A stretch of 64,000 nt of DNA from Pacificoceanicola sp048553275 (GCF_048553275.1 NZ_JBLZMW010000003.1:382415-446414); one strand, 5' to 3'; counted from the first letter of the stretch, positions 26,735 to 36,049 are shown. Numbers and translations: made by a program. Notes: a model not told the origin generated them from the letters alone.

Positions 26735-26880
26735 TGATGTCTTGTCGGCGGGCGTCGTTGCTCGCCAGTGTCTCTACTATGCCAGCGCGGGCCCCGCTCT
26801 CCCAAAACAATTTGTCTCAGATGCAGGTTTTTCGCGGCATCGCAGCATGGATCTCGCCGCGGCTGCACATTTTGCGGGCA

Positions 26881-28047
26881 TCAGGCGGTCAGAGGCTCAA
26901 AAATACGCCCGTCGAAAAACGAATCCCGCTGCAGAATCAGTCTGCCGTTGGAGGAGGACACCGCCGTCGCTTCGCTCAGCGAGCCTTCGATCTTGGAGGA
27001 GGCGCCGGGCAGGTCGGCGGCGGTATCCCGCAAGGCCCGGCGGTAAATGTCGGACCGATAGACCCCCCGCGCCGCCGCCTCCGGGTCCTGCCCGATCCGC
27101 TTGCCCAACTGGCAGCCGATCCACTCCGCCTGACTGCGCCAGGGAAAGCCTGCCGCGCCGTTGTGAAACTCGATGAACCCCGGCACATCGCGCGCCTCGC
27201 CGCGCGCCGAGATCACCAGCCGCCCGGAGAGCGAGCGTTCGACGTGCTCGGGCGGCAGATCGAGATAGTGCCGGCGGGCCAGCACTTCGGAGGCGAGCAA
27301 CCGCGACGCCGGATCAGCCAGCCACCGCCCCGCCCGCCAGACCGCCCGGATCAGCCGATCCGTCAGCGATGTTTCCGTATCGGCCCAGTCGCTGCGCACG
27401 GCCAGCACCTTTTCCGGTGCGAAACTCCAGATCGCATTGCCCGGCAGGAGCAGCGCCCCGACGTTGTTTTCCACCGTTTTCGTGCCCCAGGGTTCACCGA
27501 CGCAGAAGGCGTCAATCTCGCCCTCGGCGATGGCCTCGGCCATCAGCGGTGGCGGCACGGTGCGCACCTCCACCCGCTCCGGCACCGCATAGCCCAGCGC
27601 CGACAGCCAGTAGAACACCAGCTCCGCGTGCATCGAGAACGGGAACGGCACCCCGATGCGCAGCCGCTCGCCGCCAACCGCGATCAACGCCCGCCCGGCC
27701 TTTTCCGCATCGGCAAAATCGAAATCGTGGCCATTGGCGCGCAGTCGCTCTTCCAGCGCCCGGCTGACCCCGATGACATTGCCATTGACCGACAGCACCG
27801 AGACCGCGGACAGCGGCGCACCCGCCCCGCCAAAGCCCAGCGCGGCGGCAATCGGCACCGGCGAGAGCATCTGCGCCGCGTCCACCTGCCCGAAGCTGAG
27901 CATATCGCGCAGCGAGGACCAGCTCGGCGCGCGGCGCAGATCGAGCGAGATGCCCTCTTCCAGCGCGAAGCCCATTTCCTGCGCCACGATGAGCGGCGCG
28001 GCATCCGTCAAGGGGATATAGCCGACCGACAGCAAGGTCTCCTTCAT
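26881..28047 (-). CDS. nasS: Nitrate sensor, NrtA-like cytoplasmic protein
   Basis: A 388-residue NrtA homologue without a signal peptide (it opens MKETLLSVGYIPLTDAAPLI), which marks it as the cytoplasmic sensor NasS rather than a transporter part. In characterised systems NasS holds NasT until nitrate binds. It shares the VGEPWGTKTVENN block with NrtA. The start overlaps the nasT stop by 4 bases (ATGA). The 285 bp after its stop hold the attenuator leader of the transport and reductase genes. Confidence 0.88.
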   Translation of the reverse strand: MKETLLSVGYIPLTDAAPLIVAQEMGFALEEGISLDLRRAPSWSSLRDMLSFGQVDAAQMLSPVPIAAALGFGGAGAPLSAVSVLSVNGNVIGVSRALEERLRANGHDFDFADAEKAGRALIAVGGERLRIGVPFPFSMHAELVFYWLSALGYAVPERVEVRTVPPPLMAEAIAEGEIDAFCVGEPWGTKTVENNVGALLLPGNAIWSFAPEKVLAVRSDWADTETSLTDRLIRAVWRAGRWLADPASRLLASEVLARRHYLDLPPEHVERSLSGRLVISARGEARDVPGFIEFHNGAAGFPWRSQAEWIGCQLGKRIGQDPEAAARGVYRSDIYRRALRDTAADLPGASSKIEGSLSEATAVSSSNGRLILQRDSFFDGRIFEPLTA

Positions 28048-28628
28048 GACAGCAGCCCCGCCGCCGTCACCAGCGCCTGTGCCACCTCGGCCACGCGCTT
28101 GCCCTGATCCATCGCCGCCTTGCGCAGGATGGCGTAGGCCTCATCCTCTCCGACGCCGCGCGCCTTCATGATCATGCCCTTGGCACGGTCGATCACCTTG
28201 CGCTCTTCCAGCGCCCGCTTGGTTGCCGCCAATTCCGTGCGCATCCGCTGAAACATCCGGAAACGGGCGATGGCCGCATCGAGGATCGGTTTGAGCCGGT
28301 CCGGGCGCAACCCGTCCACGACATAGGCCGAGACCCCCGCTTCGATCGCCGCCGTCGACAGGCCCACATCGGAGCGGTCGACGAACATCGCCACCGGGCG
28401 TTCCATCGGCCCGGACGCCAGCGCCAGCCCTTCGAGCATGTCGCGCGAGGGGTTTTCGATGTCGATCAGAACGACATCCGGCTGCACCTCGCGGATGCGC
28501 CGGGCCAATGCCGTCGGCTCCGAAATGATGCGGATCTCGCAATCGCCGGCGGCCTTCAGGCTGTCGACGATCTGGGTCGCGCGATCCTTGTCGGCTTCGA
28601 CCACGATTATGGAGAGGATATCTGTCAC
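28044..28628 (-). CDS. nasT: ANTAR-domain antiterminator response regulator
   Basis: A receiver-like domain (about 1-120: ILSIIVVEADKDRATQIV, VVLIDIENPSRDML) is followed by a helical ANTAR RNA-binding domain (about 125-190: RALEERKVIDRAKGMIMKARG). It should bind the nrtA leader RNA and prevent termination when released by NasS. The family N terminus corresponds to a GTG at 28628 (194 residues); no ATG lies close by and the ribosome site is weak, so the start is tentative. It is the first gene of the nitrate block and is divergent from the cox cluster. Confidence 0.88.
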   Translation of the reverse strand: MTDILSIIVVEADKDRATQIVDSLKAAGDCEIRIISEPTALARRIREVQPDVVLIDIENPSRDMLEGLALASGPMERPVAMFVDRSDVGLSTAAIEAGVSAYVVDGLRPDRLKPILDAAIARFRMFQRMRTELAATKRALEERKVIDRAKGMIMKARGVGEDEAYAILRKAAMDQGKRVAEVAQALVTAAGLLS

Positions 28629-28835
28629 AGCCCCAGAAATGCTGCGCCTGCAGCATGAAGGCAATGACAAAACCGAATTCCACCGGGCCCGCCGCCGCAG
28701 TCGCACAAAATTCAGGCAGAGCGCGAACTTTCACGCCTCCCGCCCTGCGTTTTCCGGACAGGCACAGTCCGGTTTCACGGACCCGTGCCCGGCCTGCAGG
28801 ACGCCAAAGAAATTGGCTTCAAATCAACCGGTAGT

Positions 28836-28845
28836 GTTTGCAAAC
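28836..28845. promoter_or_regulatory. GTTTGCAAAC palindrome upstream of coxC
   Basis: A perfect 10-bp palindrome 29 bp before the coxC start in the nasT-coxC divergent gap (28629-28873). No bound regulator can be named; the TTTGCAAA core resembles sites of ScfR/RamB-type regulators. Confidence 0.3.
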
Positions 28846-28873
28846 CGCCGCATTTCTGGTCATTTTCCGCGAT

Positions 28874-30013
28874 ATGGACGTCTTGGACATCAGCCATAGC
28901 GGCTTCTTGACAGCAATGGCCTGCGTCGTTGCGCTTGTTGCCGGGTTTACCGGGCTGTCGCTCACACGCGATCTGGCCAAGAAACCCGTATTCCAGAAGA
29001 AAGTCGCCATTACCCTCGCGGCGGTTGCCCTCGGCGGCGGCATCTGGGCCATGCATTTCATTGCCATGCTGGGCCTCAAGATGCCGATTTTGTTCTACTA
29101 TGACGCGGCAATCACGCTGGTTTCGGCCTTGTCGGCAATCCTGCTGGTGGGCGCGGCCCTGCTGCTGCTGCATTTCGCGGAGCGCACGCCTTGGGTCATC
29201 TGTGTGGCGGGTGCCATCGTGGGGGTGGGCATCCTGGTCATGCATTACATTGGCATGGCGGGGCTGGAGCTGTGCCGGGCCATCTATACCGTGCCGGGGG
29301 TGGTTTTCTCGTCCCTTGTCGCCATTGGCCTGTGCGTGCTCGCGTTCTGGATTGCCTATGGGCATCGCACCAACCGCACCATCCTGCTCGGCACCGTCTG
29401 CTTTGCGGTGGCGGTCTGCTCCGTGCATTTCCTCGCCATTGCGGGAACGAATTTCGTGGCCGAACCCAGTGTGACGGAATTTGGCCCCTCCATGAGCAAC
29501 GAAACGCTGGCATTGGGGGTGATCTTCTTCAGCTTCGTGATCTTTGGCGCGTCCTTGTGGGTCAGCGTGACCTATCTGGTCCCGCCCACCGCCGCCCCGA
29601 TATCCGGGACCGAGGCCGAAGCCGGGCGTGCCACCGCCGCGGCGTCTCCGATCCCCGCCACGGACCTTCAAATCCCCTGCGAGAGCGAAGGCAAGAAGAT
29701 CTTTGTCCGCTCCCGCGATGTTCTTTTCGTCCGTGCCGATGGCCACTACACGCAGGTCTATACACAGACCGAGCGACTGTTCTGTGCCTGGCCCATCACG
29801 GAGGCGAGCAAGCGGCTCTTGCCCGCCGGGTTCCTGCAAACCCATCGCAGCTATATCGTCAATCCAAGCCGCGTCGCGCGCTTCGAGCGCAACCGCGACA
29901 AGGGCCGCTGCCTGTTCGACGGGGCCGATCTGCCGCCCGCCCCGGTGAGCCGCTCCAAGCTGAAGGCAATCCAGGACAAACTGGCGTCGCAGGTCGGCGC
30001 AGTTCGTGCATGA
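28874..30013 (+). CDS. coxC: MHYT-LytTR membrane regulator (CoxC-like)
   Basis: A 379-residue protein. Seven hydrophobic segments span about 10-245, with MHYT-type motifs WAMHFIAM (59-66), VMHYIGM and SVHFLAI, thought to bind metal and sense a diatomic gas. A proline/alanine-rich linker leads to a C-terminal LytTR DNA-binding domain (about 270-370; VLFVRADGHYTQVYT, then FLQTHRSYIVNPSRV). It occupies the coxC position before coxMSL, as in Oligotropha carboxidovorans. The ATG at 28874 is preferred, although the ribosome site is poor. It probably controls the cox operon through the repeats just after its stop. Confidence 0.85.
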   Translation: MDVLDISHSGFLTAMACVVALVAGFTGLSLTRDLAKKPVFQKKVAITLAAVALGGGIWAMHFIAMLGLKMPILFYYDAAITLVSALSAILLVGAALLLLHFAERTPWVICVAGAIVGVGILVMHYIGMAGLELCRAIYTVPGVVFSSLVAIGLCVLAFWIAYGHRTNRTILLGTVCFAVAVCSVHFLAIAGTNFVAEPSVTEFGPSMSNETLALGVIFFSFVIFGASLWVSVTYLVPPTAAPISGTEAEAGRATAAASPIPATDLQIPCESEGKKIFVRSRDVLFVRADGHYTQVYTQTERLFCAWPITEASKRLLPAGFLQTHRSYIVNPSRVARFERNRDKGRCLFDGADLPPAPVSRSKLKAIQDKLASQVGAVRA

Positions 30014-30051
30014 TACGGCGCATTTCGTGCAAAAGACCTGTGTTTCATTGA
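29999..30051 (+). promoter_or_regulatory. Direct repeats 21 bp apart, candidate LytTR operator
   Basis: GCAGTTCGTGCA (29999-30010) and GCATTTCGTGCA (30020-30031) match at 11 of 12 positions with a 21-bp period; a weaker third copy, GTGTTTCATTGA, lies at 30040-30051. Direct repeats two helical turns apart are the hallmark of LytTR sites. They begin inside the end of coxC and lie 73-125 bp before the coxM start. Confidence 0.7.
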
Positions 30052-30123
30052 TTTTCTGATGCCCGCCGCCCTGGCACCGGGCAGCCTCCACCCGAGGAAT
30101 TTCGCTTAGGGAGGAGCCCGCCG

Positions 30124-30978
30124 ATGATACCAGCGGCATTCGAATACTATCGCCCCAAGGACATGGACGGTGTCCTGTCGCTGCTCCGGGAGCATGGCGA
30201 CGACGCCCGGGTCATGGCCGGCGGCCACAGCCTGATCCCGATGATGAAGCTGCGCATGGCGGAGGTGCCACACCTGATCGACCTGCAGGATGTCGGCGGC
30301 CTGTCCGGCATCGACATCGACGGTGACAGCATCCGCATCGGCGCCATGGTCACCCAGGCCGACCTGATCGACCACGCCGCGCTGGCCAAGGCCGCGCCGA
30401 TCCTGCGCGAGGCCGCCTTGCAGATTGCCGACCCGCAGGTGCGGTACATGGGCACCGTCGGCGGCAATGTCGCCAATGGCGATCCGGGCAACGACATGCC
30501 CGGGCTGATGCAATGCTTGGACGCCAGCTTCACCGTGGTCGGCCCCGAGGGCGCGCGCGAGATCGCGGCGCGGGACTTCTACGAGGCGGCCTACATGACC
30601 GCCCGCGAGGACGACGAAGTGCTGACCGCCGTCACGATCCCGCTGCCGTCCGGCGGCCATGCCTACGAAAAGCAGAAACGCAAGATCGGCGACTATGCGA
30701 CCGCCGCCGCCGCCGTGCAGATCGTCAAGGACGGCGACACCTGCGCAAGCGCGGCCATCGCCATGACCAATCTCAGCGACACGCCTGTGTTCAGCGAGGC
30801 CGCAGGCGCGGCGTTGGTCGGAACCGGCGTCGATGATGCCGCGCTGAAAGCGGCCGTTGCGGCCATGCTCGGCGACATCGACCCGAGCGAGGACAACCGC
30901 GGCCCCGTCGCATTCAAGAAACACGTGGCCGGGGTGATCCTGCGCCGCGCCATCGAGCGGGCCTGGTCGCGCGCCTGA
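30124..30978 (+). CDS. coxM: CO dehydrogenase, medium (FAD) subunit
   Basis: A 284-residue flavoprotein subunit that passes electrons from the iron-sulfur subunit to the respiratory chain. The FAD motifs AGGHSLIPMMKLRM (32 onward) and TVGGNVANGDPGND (near 111) are intact. The M-S-L gene order is that of form I (true) CO dehydrogenase operons. GGAGG lies 9 bases before the ATG. It is the first structural gene, 110 bp after coxC. Confidence 0.94.
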   Translation: MIPAAFEYYRPKDMDGVLSLLREHGDDARVMAGGHSLIPMMKLRMAEVPHLIDLQDVGGLSGIDIDGDSIRIGAMVTQADLIDHAALAKAAPILREAALQIADPQVRYMGTVGGNVANGDPGNDMPGLMQCLDASFTVVGPEGAREIAARDFYEAAYMTAREDDEVLTAVTIPLPSGGHAYEKQKRKIGDYATAAAAVQIVKDGDTCASAAIAMTNLSDTPVFSEAAGAALVGTGVDDAALKAAVAAMLGDIDPSEDNRGPVAFKKHVAGVILRRAIERAWSRA

Positions 30979-31025
30979 GGTCACCCCTCAAGCCGCGCCG
31001 CGATAGGGCGAGAGAAAGGAACACA

Positions 31026-31520
31026 ATGCCAAAGAAAATGCACATCACGCTGACCGTGAACGGCAAGGAACAGGAATTCCTCGCCGAACCGCGCGAATTG
31101 CTGATCTACACGCTGCGCGAGCGGCTCAACATCACCGGCCCGCATATCGGCTGCGAGACCTCGCACTGCGGCGCCTGCACCGTCACCCTCAATGGCAAGT
31201 CGGTCAAAGCCTGCACCCTGTTCGTGGCACAGGCGGATGGCGCCGAAATCACCACGATCGAAGGCATCGGCACCCCCGATGCCCTGCACCCGCTGCAAAC
31301 GGCGTTCAAGGAACACCACGGTCTGCAGTGCGGCTATTGCACCCCCGGCATGATCACCCGCGCCACCAAGTTGCTCGAAGAGAACCCGAACCCGACAGAG
31401 GAAGACATCCGTTTCGGCATGGCTGGCAATATCTGCCGCTGCACCGGCTATCAGAACATCATCAAGTCCATTCAGGCCGCTGCGGCCGAGATGAACGCCG
31501 CGAAGGAGGCCGCAGAATGA
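31026..31520 (+). CDS. coxS: CO dehydrogenase, small (2Fe-2S) subunit
   Basis: A 164-residue subunit with both 2Fe-2S clusters: the plant-ferredoxin type in the N-terminal half (GCETSHCGACTVTLNGK) and the helical type in the C-terminal half (CGYCTPGM and CRCTGYQNI). It relays electrons from the Mo-Cu site of CoxL to FAD in CoxM. Its stop overlaps the coxL start (ATGA). Confidence 0.95.
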   Translation: MPKKMHITLTVNGKEQEFLAEPRELLIYTLRERLNITGPHIGCETSHCGACTVTLNGKSVKACTLFVAQADGAEITTIEGIGTPDALHPLQTAFKEHHGLQCGYCTPGMITRATKLLEENPNPTEEDIRFGMAGNICRCTGYQNIIKSIQAAAAEMNAAKEAAE

Positions 31521-33943
31521 AGGACGAGATCACGCGCGAGGAACGTGTCGAGAACCTCAAAGGGATGGGCTGCTCGCGCAAGCGGGTCGAGGATGCGCGC
31601 TTTACCCAGGGCAAGGGCAACTATGTCGACGATATCAAGCTCGATGGCATGCTGTTCGGGGATTTCGTGCGCTCGCCCTATGCGCACGCCCGCATCAAGA
31701 GCATCGACACCGCCGCGGCACTGGAGGTGCCCGGTGTTCTCGCGGTTCTGACCGCGGACGACCTGCGCCCGCTTGGTTTGCACTGGATGCCGACACTGGC
31801 CGGTGACAAGCAGATGGTGCTGGCCGATGGCAAGGTGCTGTTCCAGGGGCAGGAAGTCGCCTTTGTCGTCGCAGAAGACCGCTATGCCGCCGCCGATGGC
31901 ATCGAACTGGTCGAGGTCGAGTACGAAGAGCTGCCGGTCCTGGTGGACCCGTTTGAATCGCTGAAATCCGACGTTGTCCTGCGCGAGGATCTGGTGGCGG
32001 AGGATGGCTCCATCCCGGCGGGCGCGCATGGGCCGCGCAAGCATCACAATCATATCTTCACATGGGAAGCGGGCGACAAGGCGCCAACCGAAGAGGTCAT
32101 CGCCAATGCCGAGGTCGTGGCCGAGGAGTCGATGTACTACCACCGCACCCACCCCTGCCCGCTGGAGACCTGCGGCTGTGTGGCGTCGATGGACAAGGTC
32201 AACGGCAAGCTGACCCTCTGGGGCACCTTTCAGGCCCCGCATGCGATCCGTACCGTCGTCTCCCTGATCTCCGGCATCGAAGAGCACAACATCCGCGTGA
32301 TTTCGCCCGATATCGGTGGCGGCTTTGGCAACAAGGTCGGTGCCTACCCGGGCTATGTCTGCTCTGTCGTCGCCTCCATTGTCACCGGTAAGCCGGTCAA
32401 GTGGATCGAGGACCGGATGGACAACCTGATGACCACCGCCTTTGCGCGGGATTATCACATGACCGGGAAGATCAGCGCGACGAAGGACGGAAAGATTACG
32501 GGCCTGCACTGCCACGTCACGGCGGATCACGGCGGTTTTGACGCCTGCGCGGACCCGACGAAGTTCCCCGCCGGCTTCATGAACATCTGCACCGGCTCCT
32601 ACGACATTCCGACCGCCTTCCTCGAAGTCGATGGCGTCTATACCAACAAGGCCCCCGGCGGCGTCAGCTATCGCTGTTCCTTCCGGGTGACGGAGGCGGT
32701 GTACTTCATCGAACGGATGATCGAAGTGCTGGCCATCAAGCTGAACATGGACTCCGCCGAGCTGCGCCGGATCAACTTCATCAAGAAGGAGCAATTCCCC
32801 TACAAGGCCGCGCTTGGCTGGGAATACGACAGCGGCGATTACCACACGGCCTGGGACAAGGCGCTGAAGGCCGTCGATTACGAAGCGCTGCGCGCAGAGC
32901 AGGCGCAGCGTGTCGAGGACTTCAAGGCGGGCAAGACCCGCAAGCTGATGGGGATCGGGCTGTCCTTCTTTACCGAGATCGTCGGCGCCGGGCCGGTCAA
33001 GAACTGCGACATCCTTGGCCTTGGCATGTTCGACAGCTGTGAAATCCGCATCCACCCAACGGGCTCTGCGATTGCGCGGCTTGGCACGATTTCCCAGGGA
33101 CAGGGGCATGCGACGACCTTCGCGCAGATCCTCGCCTCCGAGATCGGCCTGCCCGCCGACAGCATCACCATCGAAGAGGGCGACACCGACACCGCGCCCT
33201 ACGGGCTTGGCACCTATGGCTCGCGCTCCACGCCGGTGGCGGGGGCAGCCACGGCCATGGCCGGGCGCAAGATCCGCGCCAAGGCGCAGATGATCGCGGC
33301 CTATCTGCTTGAGGTCCACGACAACGACGTGGAATTCGATGTCGACCGCTTTGTCGTCAAGGGCGCGCCGGAGCGGTTCAAGACGATGAAGGACATCGCC
33401 TTTGCCGCCTACAATCAGGCCATTCCGGGGCTGGAGCCGGGCCTTGAGGCGGTCAGCTACTATGACCCGCCCAACATGACCTACCCGTTCGGGGCCTACG
33501 TCTGTGTCATGGACATCGACGTCGACACCGGGGTTCCGGAAATCCGCCGTTTCTATGCTCTGGACGACTGCGGCACCCGGATCAACCCGATGATCATCGA
33601 AGGGCAGGTGCATGGCGGTCTGACCGAAGCGCTCGCCGTCGCGCTGGGGCAGGAGATCGCCTACGACGACATGGGCAACGTCAAGACCGGCACGCTCATG
33701 GACTTCTTCCTGCCCACCGCGTGGGAGGTCCCGAACTACGAGACCGACTTCACCGTCACCCCCAGCCCGCATCACCCCATCGGGGCGAAGGGCGTGGGCG
33801 AAAGCCCGCATGTGGGCGGTGTGCCGTGTTTCTCGAATGCCGTGCAGGATGCGTTCCGCCCCTTTGGCAACACGCATACCAACATGCCGCATGATCACTG
33901 GCGGATCTGGCGCACCGCCAATGAACTGGGCTTGCACGGCTGA
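31517..33943 (+). CDS. coxL: CO dehydrogenase, large (Mo-Cu) subunit, form I
   Basis: An 808-residue molybdopterin-cytosine-dinucleotide subunit that oxidises CO to CO2. The active-site loop reads SYRCSFR with Cys387 as the copper ligand; the form I consensus is AYxCSFR, so only the first residue differs (Ala to Ser). The general base Glu762 sits in GVGESPH. Form II proteins have AYRGAGR instead, so this is a genuine CO-oxidising type. AAGGAGG lies 7 bases before the ATG, inside the end of coxS. Confidence 0.95.
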   Translation: MKDEITREERVENLKGMGCSRKRVEDARFTQGKGNYVDDIKLDGMLFGDFVRSPYAHARIKSIDTAAALEVPGVLAVLTADDLRPLGLHWMPTLAGDKQMVLADGKVLFQGQEVAFVVAEDRYAAADGIELVEVEYEELPVLVDPFESLKSDVVLREDLVAEDGSIPAGAHGPRKHHNHIFTWEAGDKAPTEEVIANAEVVAEESMYYHRTHPCPLETCGCVASMDKVNGKLTLWGTFQAPHAIRTVVSLISGIEEHNIRVISPDIGGGFGNKVGAYPGYVCSVVASIVTGKPVKWIEDRMDNLMTTAFARDYHMTGKISATKDGKITGLHCHVTADHGGFDACADPTKFPAGFMNICTGSYDIPTAFLEVDGVYTNKAPGGVSYRCSFRVTEAVYFIERMIEVLAIKLNMDSAELRRINFIKKEQFPYKAALGWEYDSGDYHTAWDKALKAVDYEALRAEQAQRVEDFKAGKTRKLMGIGLSFFTEIVGAGPVKNCDILGLGMFDSCEIRIHPTGSAIARLGTISQGQGHATTFAQILASEIGLPADSITIEEGDTDTAPYGLGTYGSRSTPVAGAATAMAGRKIRAKAQMIAAYLLEVHDNDVEFDVDRFVVKGAPERFKTMKDIAFAAYNQAIPGLEPGLEAVSYYDPPNMTYPFGAYVCVMDIDVDTGVPEIRRFYALDDCGTRINPMIIEGQVHGGLTEALAVALGQEIAYDDMGNVKTGTLMDFFLPTAWEVPNYETDFTVTPSPHHPIGAKGVGESPHVGGVPCFSNAVQDAFRPFGNTHTNMPHDHWRIWRTANELGLHG

Positions 33944-33995
33944 CAGCCACGGACAGGGCGGGGATAGCCTCTATCCCCGCCTTTCGGAGACAGAC

Positions 33996-34871
33996 ATGAC
34001 CTGGACTGACTTGAAAACCGCGCTGGCCGGTGAAGGCTATGTGGCCTCCGACGACCTGGCCGTGGCGCTGCACCTGGCGCTGTCGCTGGGCCGTCCTCTC
34101 TTGCTGGAGGGGGCGGCGGGCGTCGGCAAGACCGAGATCGCCCGCACCCTGTCGGCTGTAAAGGACACGCGGCTGATCCGCCTGCAATGCTACGAAGGGC
34201 TGGACGCGGCACAGGCAATCTATGAATGGAATTACCAGCGGCAACTGCTGACCATCCGCGCCGCCGCCGAGGACGGCGAAACCGGGAAGGTGGTCGAGAA
34301 CCGCATTTTTTCGCGTGATTTCCTGCTTGAGCGACCGCTGCTCGCCGCAATCACGCAGGACATCGCACCGGTGCTCCTGATTGACGAAATCGACCGCGCC
34401 GACGAGGAATTCGAGGCCTACCTTCTTGAGATCCTGTCCGATTTCCAGATTTCCATCCCGGAGCTCGGCACCATCGAGGCCGTCACCCGGCCCCTTGTGA
34501 TCCTCACCTCCAACGGCACGCGCGATCTGTCCGATGCGCTGCGCCGCCGGTGCCTTTATACCTACGTCGAGTATCCCGACCGCGCGACCGAGCTGGCGAT
34601 CCTCAAGGCCCGCTGCCCGCAGGTCGAAGCGCGCCTGGCGGAACAGATCGTCGGATTTGTCCAGAAACTCCGCGAAGAGGATCTGGAAAAGACCCCCGGC
34701 ATCGCCGAGATGCTGGATTTTGCAGCGGCGCTCATGGGCCTTGGCCTCGCCGATCTGACGGACGATCCGGCCGTTCTGCAATCGACGCTCACCACCTTGC
34801 TGAAAACCCAAAGCGATCAGGCACAGATCACGCCAGAGGTCGCAGGCCGCATCGCCGGCAAGGCCGCATGA
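33996..34871 (+). CDS. coxD: MoxR-family AAA+ ATPase for CODH maturation
   Basis: A 291-residue ATPase with Walker A GAAGVGKTE (39-47), Walker B LLIDEIDRA and sensor 1 LTSNGTRDLS. CoxD is known to act in assembling the Cu-S-Mo active site of CoxL, working with the VWA protein CoxE. The frame is open from 33810 inside coxL, but the ATG at 33996 follows CGGAGA by 6 bases. Its stop overlaps the coxE start. Confidence 0.93.
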   Translation: MTWTDLKTALAGEGYVASDDLAVALHLALSLGRPLLLEGAAGVGKTEIARTLSAVKDTRLIRLQCYEGLDAAQAIYEWNYQRQLLTIRAAAEDGETGKVVENRIFSRDFLLERPLLAAITQDIAPVLLIDEIDRADEEFEAYLLEILSDFQISIPELGTIEAVTRPLVILTSNGTRDLSDALRRRCLYTYVEYPDRATELAILKARCPQVEARLAEQIVGFVQKLREEDLEKTPGIAEMLDFAAALMGLGLADLTDDPAVLQSTLTTLLKTQSDQAQITPEVAGRIAGKAA

Positions 34872-36049
34872 GCCGTGTGACCAAATTCGCCGGGCGCGAT
34901 CCCGGCCCCGCTGCGCGGGTCGCGGGCTTTGTCGCCCATTTGCGCGCCAACGGTCTGCGCCTTGGCGTGGCGGAGGCGGACGTGGCCATGGCCGCCCTGG
35001 CCGAGGTCGAAGCCATCCGCCCCGAGGACAGCCGCCGCGCCCTTCGCGCGGTCTGCACCGGTTGCAAGGAGGAGGCAGAGCGCTTCGACGATCTCTTCGA
35101 TAGCTACTGGATGGACATGGGCCGGGTGAAGCAGAAGGTCATCCAGACCCCCTCCAGTGCCCCGCACGATGACGTGCAGTCCTCGCGCGATGCCAAGGGC
35201 GAGGATGCCAGAGCCTCCGGCTCTGCAACGGCCCCCGACGATCAGGGCGGCGAGGCGGAGAGCGACGGCACCGGCAAGCTGATCGCCACCCGGCACAGCA
35301 CCCTCAGCCGCCGTGATCTGCGCGACCTCGTGCGCCCCGAAGAGATCGCCGAGGCCGAAGCCGTGGCCCGGCGGATCGGGGCCGCCCTGCGCGATACGCG
35401 CTCGCGCCGCCGGATCGCCGCGCGGCGGGGCGATCGGCTGCACTTTCGCAAGACCATCCGCCACAGCCTCGCCACGGGGGGCGAGCCGCTGCGCCTGCTG
35501 CGCAGGAAACGCCCCGACCGCACCCGCAAGATCGTCGCGCTTTGCGATGTGTCCGGCTCCATGTCGGTCTACAGCCGGGTGTTTCTGGCGTTCCTTGCCG
35601 GTCTGATGCGGGCCGATCCGGCGGCGGATGCCTACCTTTTTCACACCCGGCTGGTGCGCATCACCGAGGCCCTGCGGGACAAGGACGCCCTGCGCGCCAT
35701 CGGGCGCATGTCTCTGATGGCCGACGGCTTCGGCGGTGGCTCGAAAATCGGGCCGTCGCTGATGCGCTTTGCCGAAACCTACGCCAAACGCTTCGTCGAC
35801 GGGCGCAGCGTCGTGCTGATCCTCTCTGATGGCTATGACACCGAGCCGCCAGAGCTGATCGCCGCGGCCCTCGCCAAGCTGCGCAAACGCGGCTGCCGCA
35901 TCGTCTGGCTCAACCCGTTAAAGGGCTGGGCCGATTACGCCCCGGTTGCGGGCGGCATGGCAGCGGCCCTGCCCTTTCTGGATGCTTTCAAACCCGCCAA
36001 TACGCTGGCCGATCTGGCCGCGCTGGAACAGGAGCTGACCCGGCTATGA
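34868..36049 (+). CDS. coxE: VWA-domain CODH maturation protein
   Basis: A 393-residue protein. The N-terminal half is variable, with an acidic low-complexity linker (about 95-140). The C-terminal half is a von Willebrand A domain with the metal-site motif CDVSGSMSVYSR (Asp227) and DGYDTEPPELI. MoxR and VWA proteins act as pairs. It overlaps coxD and coxF by 4 bases each (ATGA). Confidence 0.93.
   Translation: MSRVTKFAGRDPGPAARVAGFVAHLRANGLRLGVAEADVAMAALAEVEAIRPEDSRRALRAVCTGCKEEAERFDDLFDSYWMDMGRVKQKVIQTPSSAPHDDVQSSRDAKGEDARASGSATAPDDQGGEAESDGTGKLIATRHSTLSRRDLRDLVRPEEIAEAEAVARRIGAALRDTRSRRRIAARRGDRLHFRKTIRHSLATGGEPLRLLRRKRPDRTRKIVALCDVSGSMSVYSRVFLAFLAGLMRADPAADAYLFHTRLVRITEALRDKDALRAIGRMSLMADGFGGGSKIGPSLMRFAETYAKRFVDGRSVVLILSDGYDTEPPELIAAALAKLRKRGCRIVWLNPLKGWADYAPVAGGMAAALPFLDAFKPANTLADLAALEQELTRL

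Noticed and set aside
14994..28706. Idea that the nitrate genes are a recently acquired island
   Set aside because: Base and codon use look like the surroundings and there is no tRNA, integrase, insertion sequence or repeat at either end.
31472..33937. Minus-strand open frame opposite coxL
   Set aside because: CoxL with its active-site motif is certain, and the opposite frame lacks any domain.
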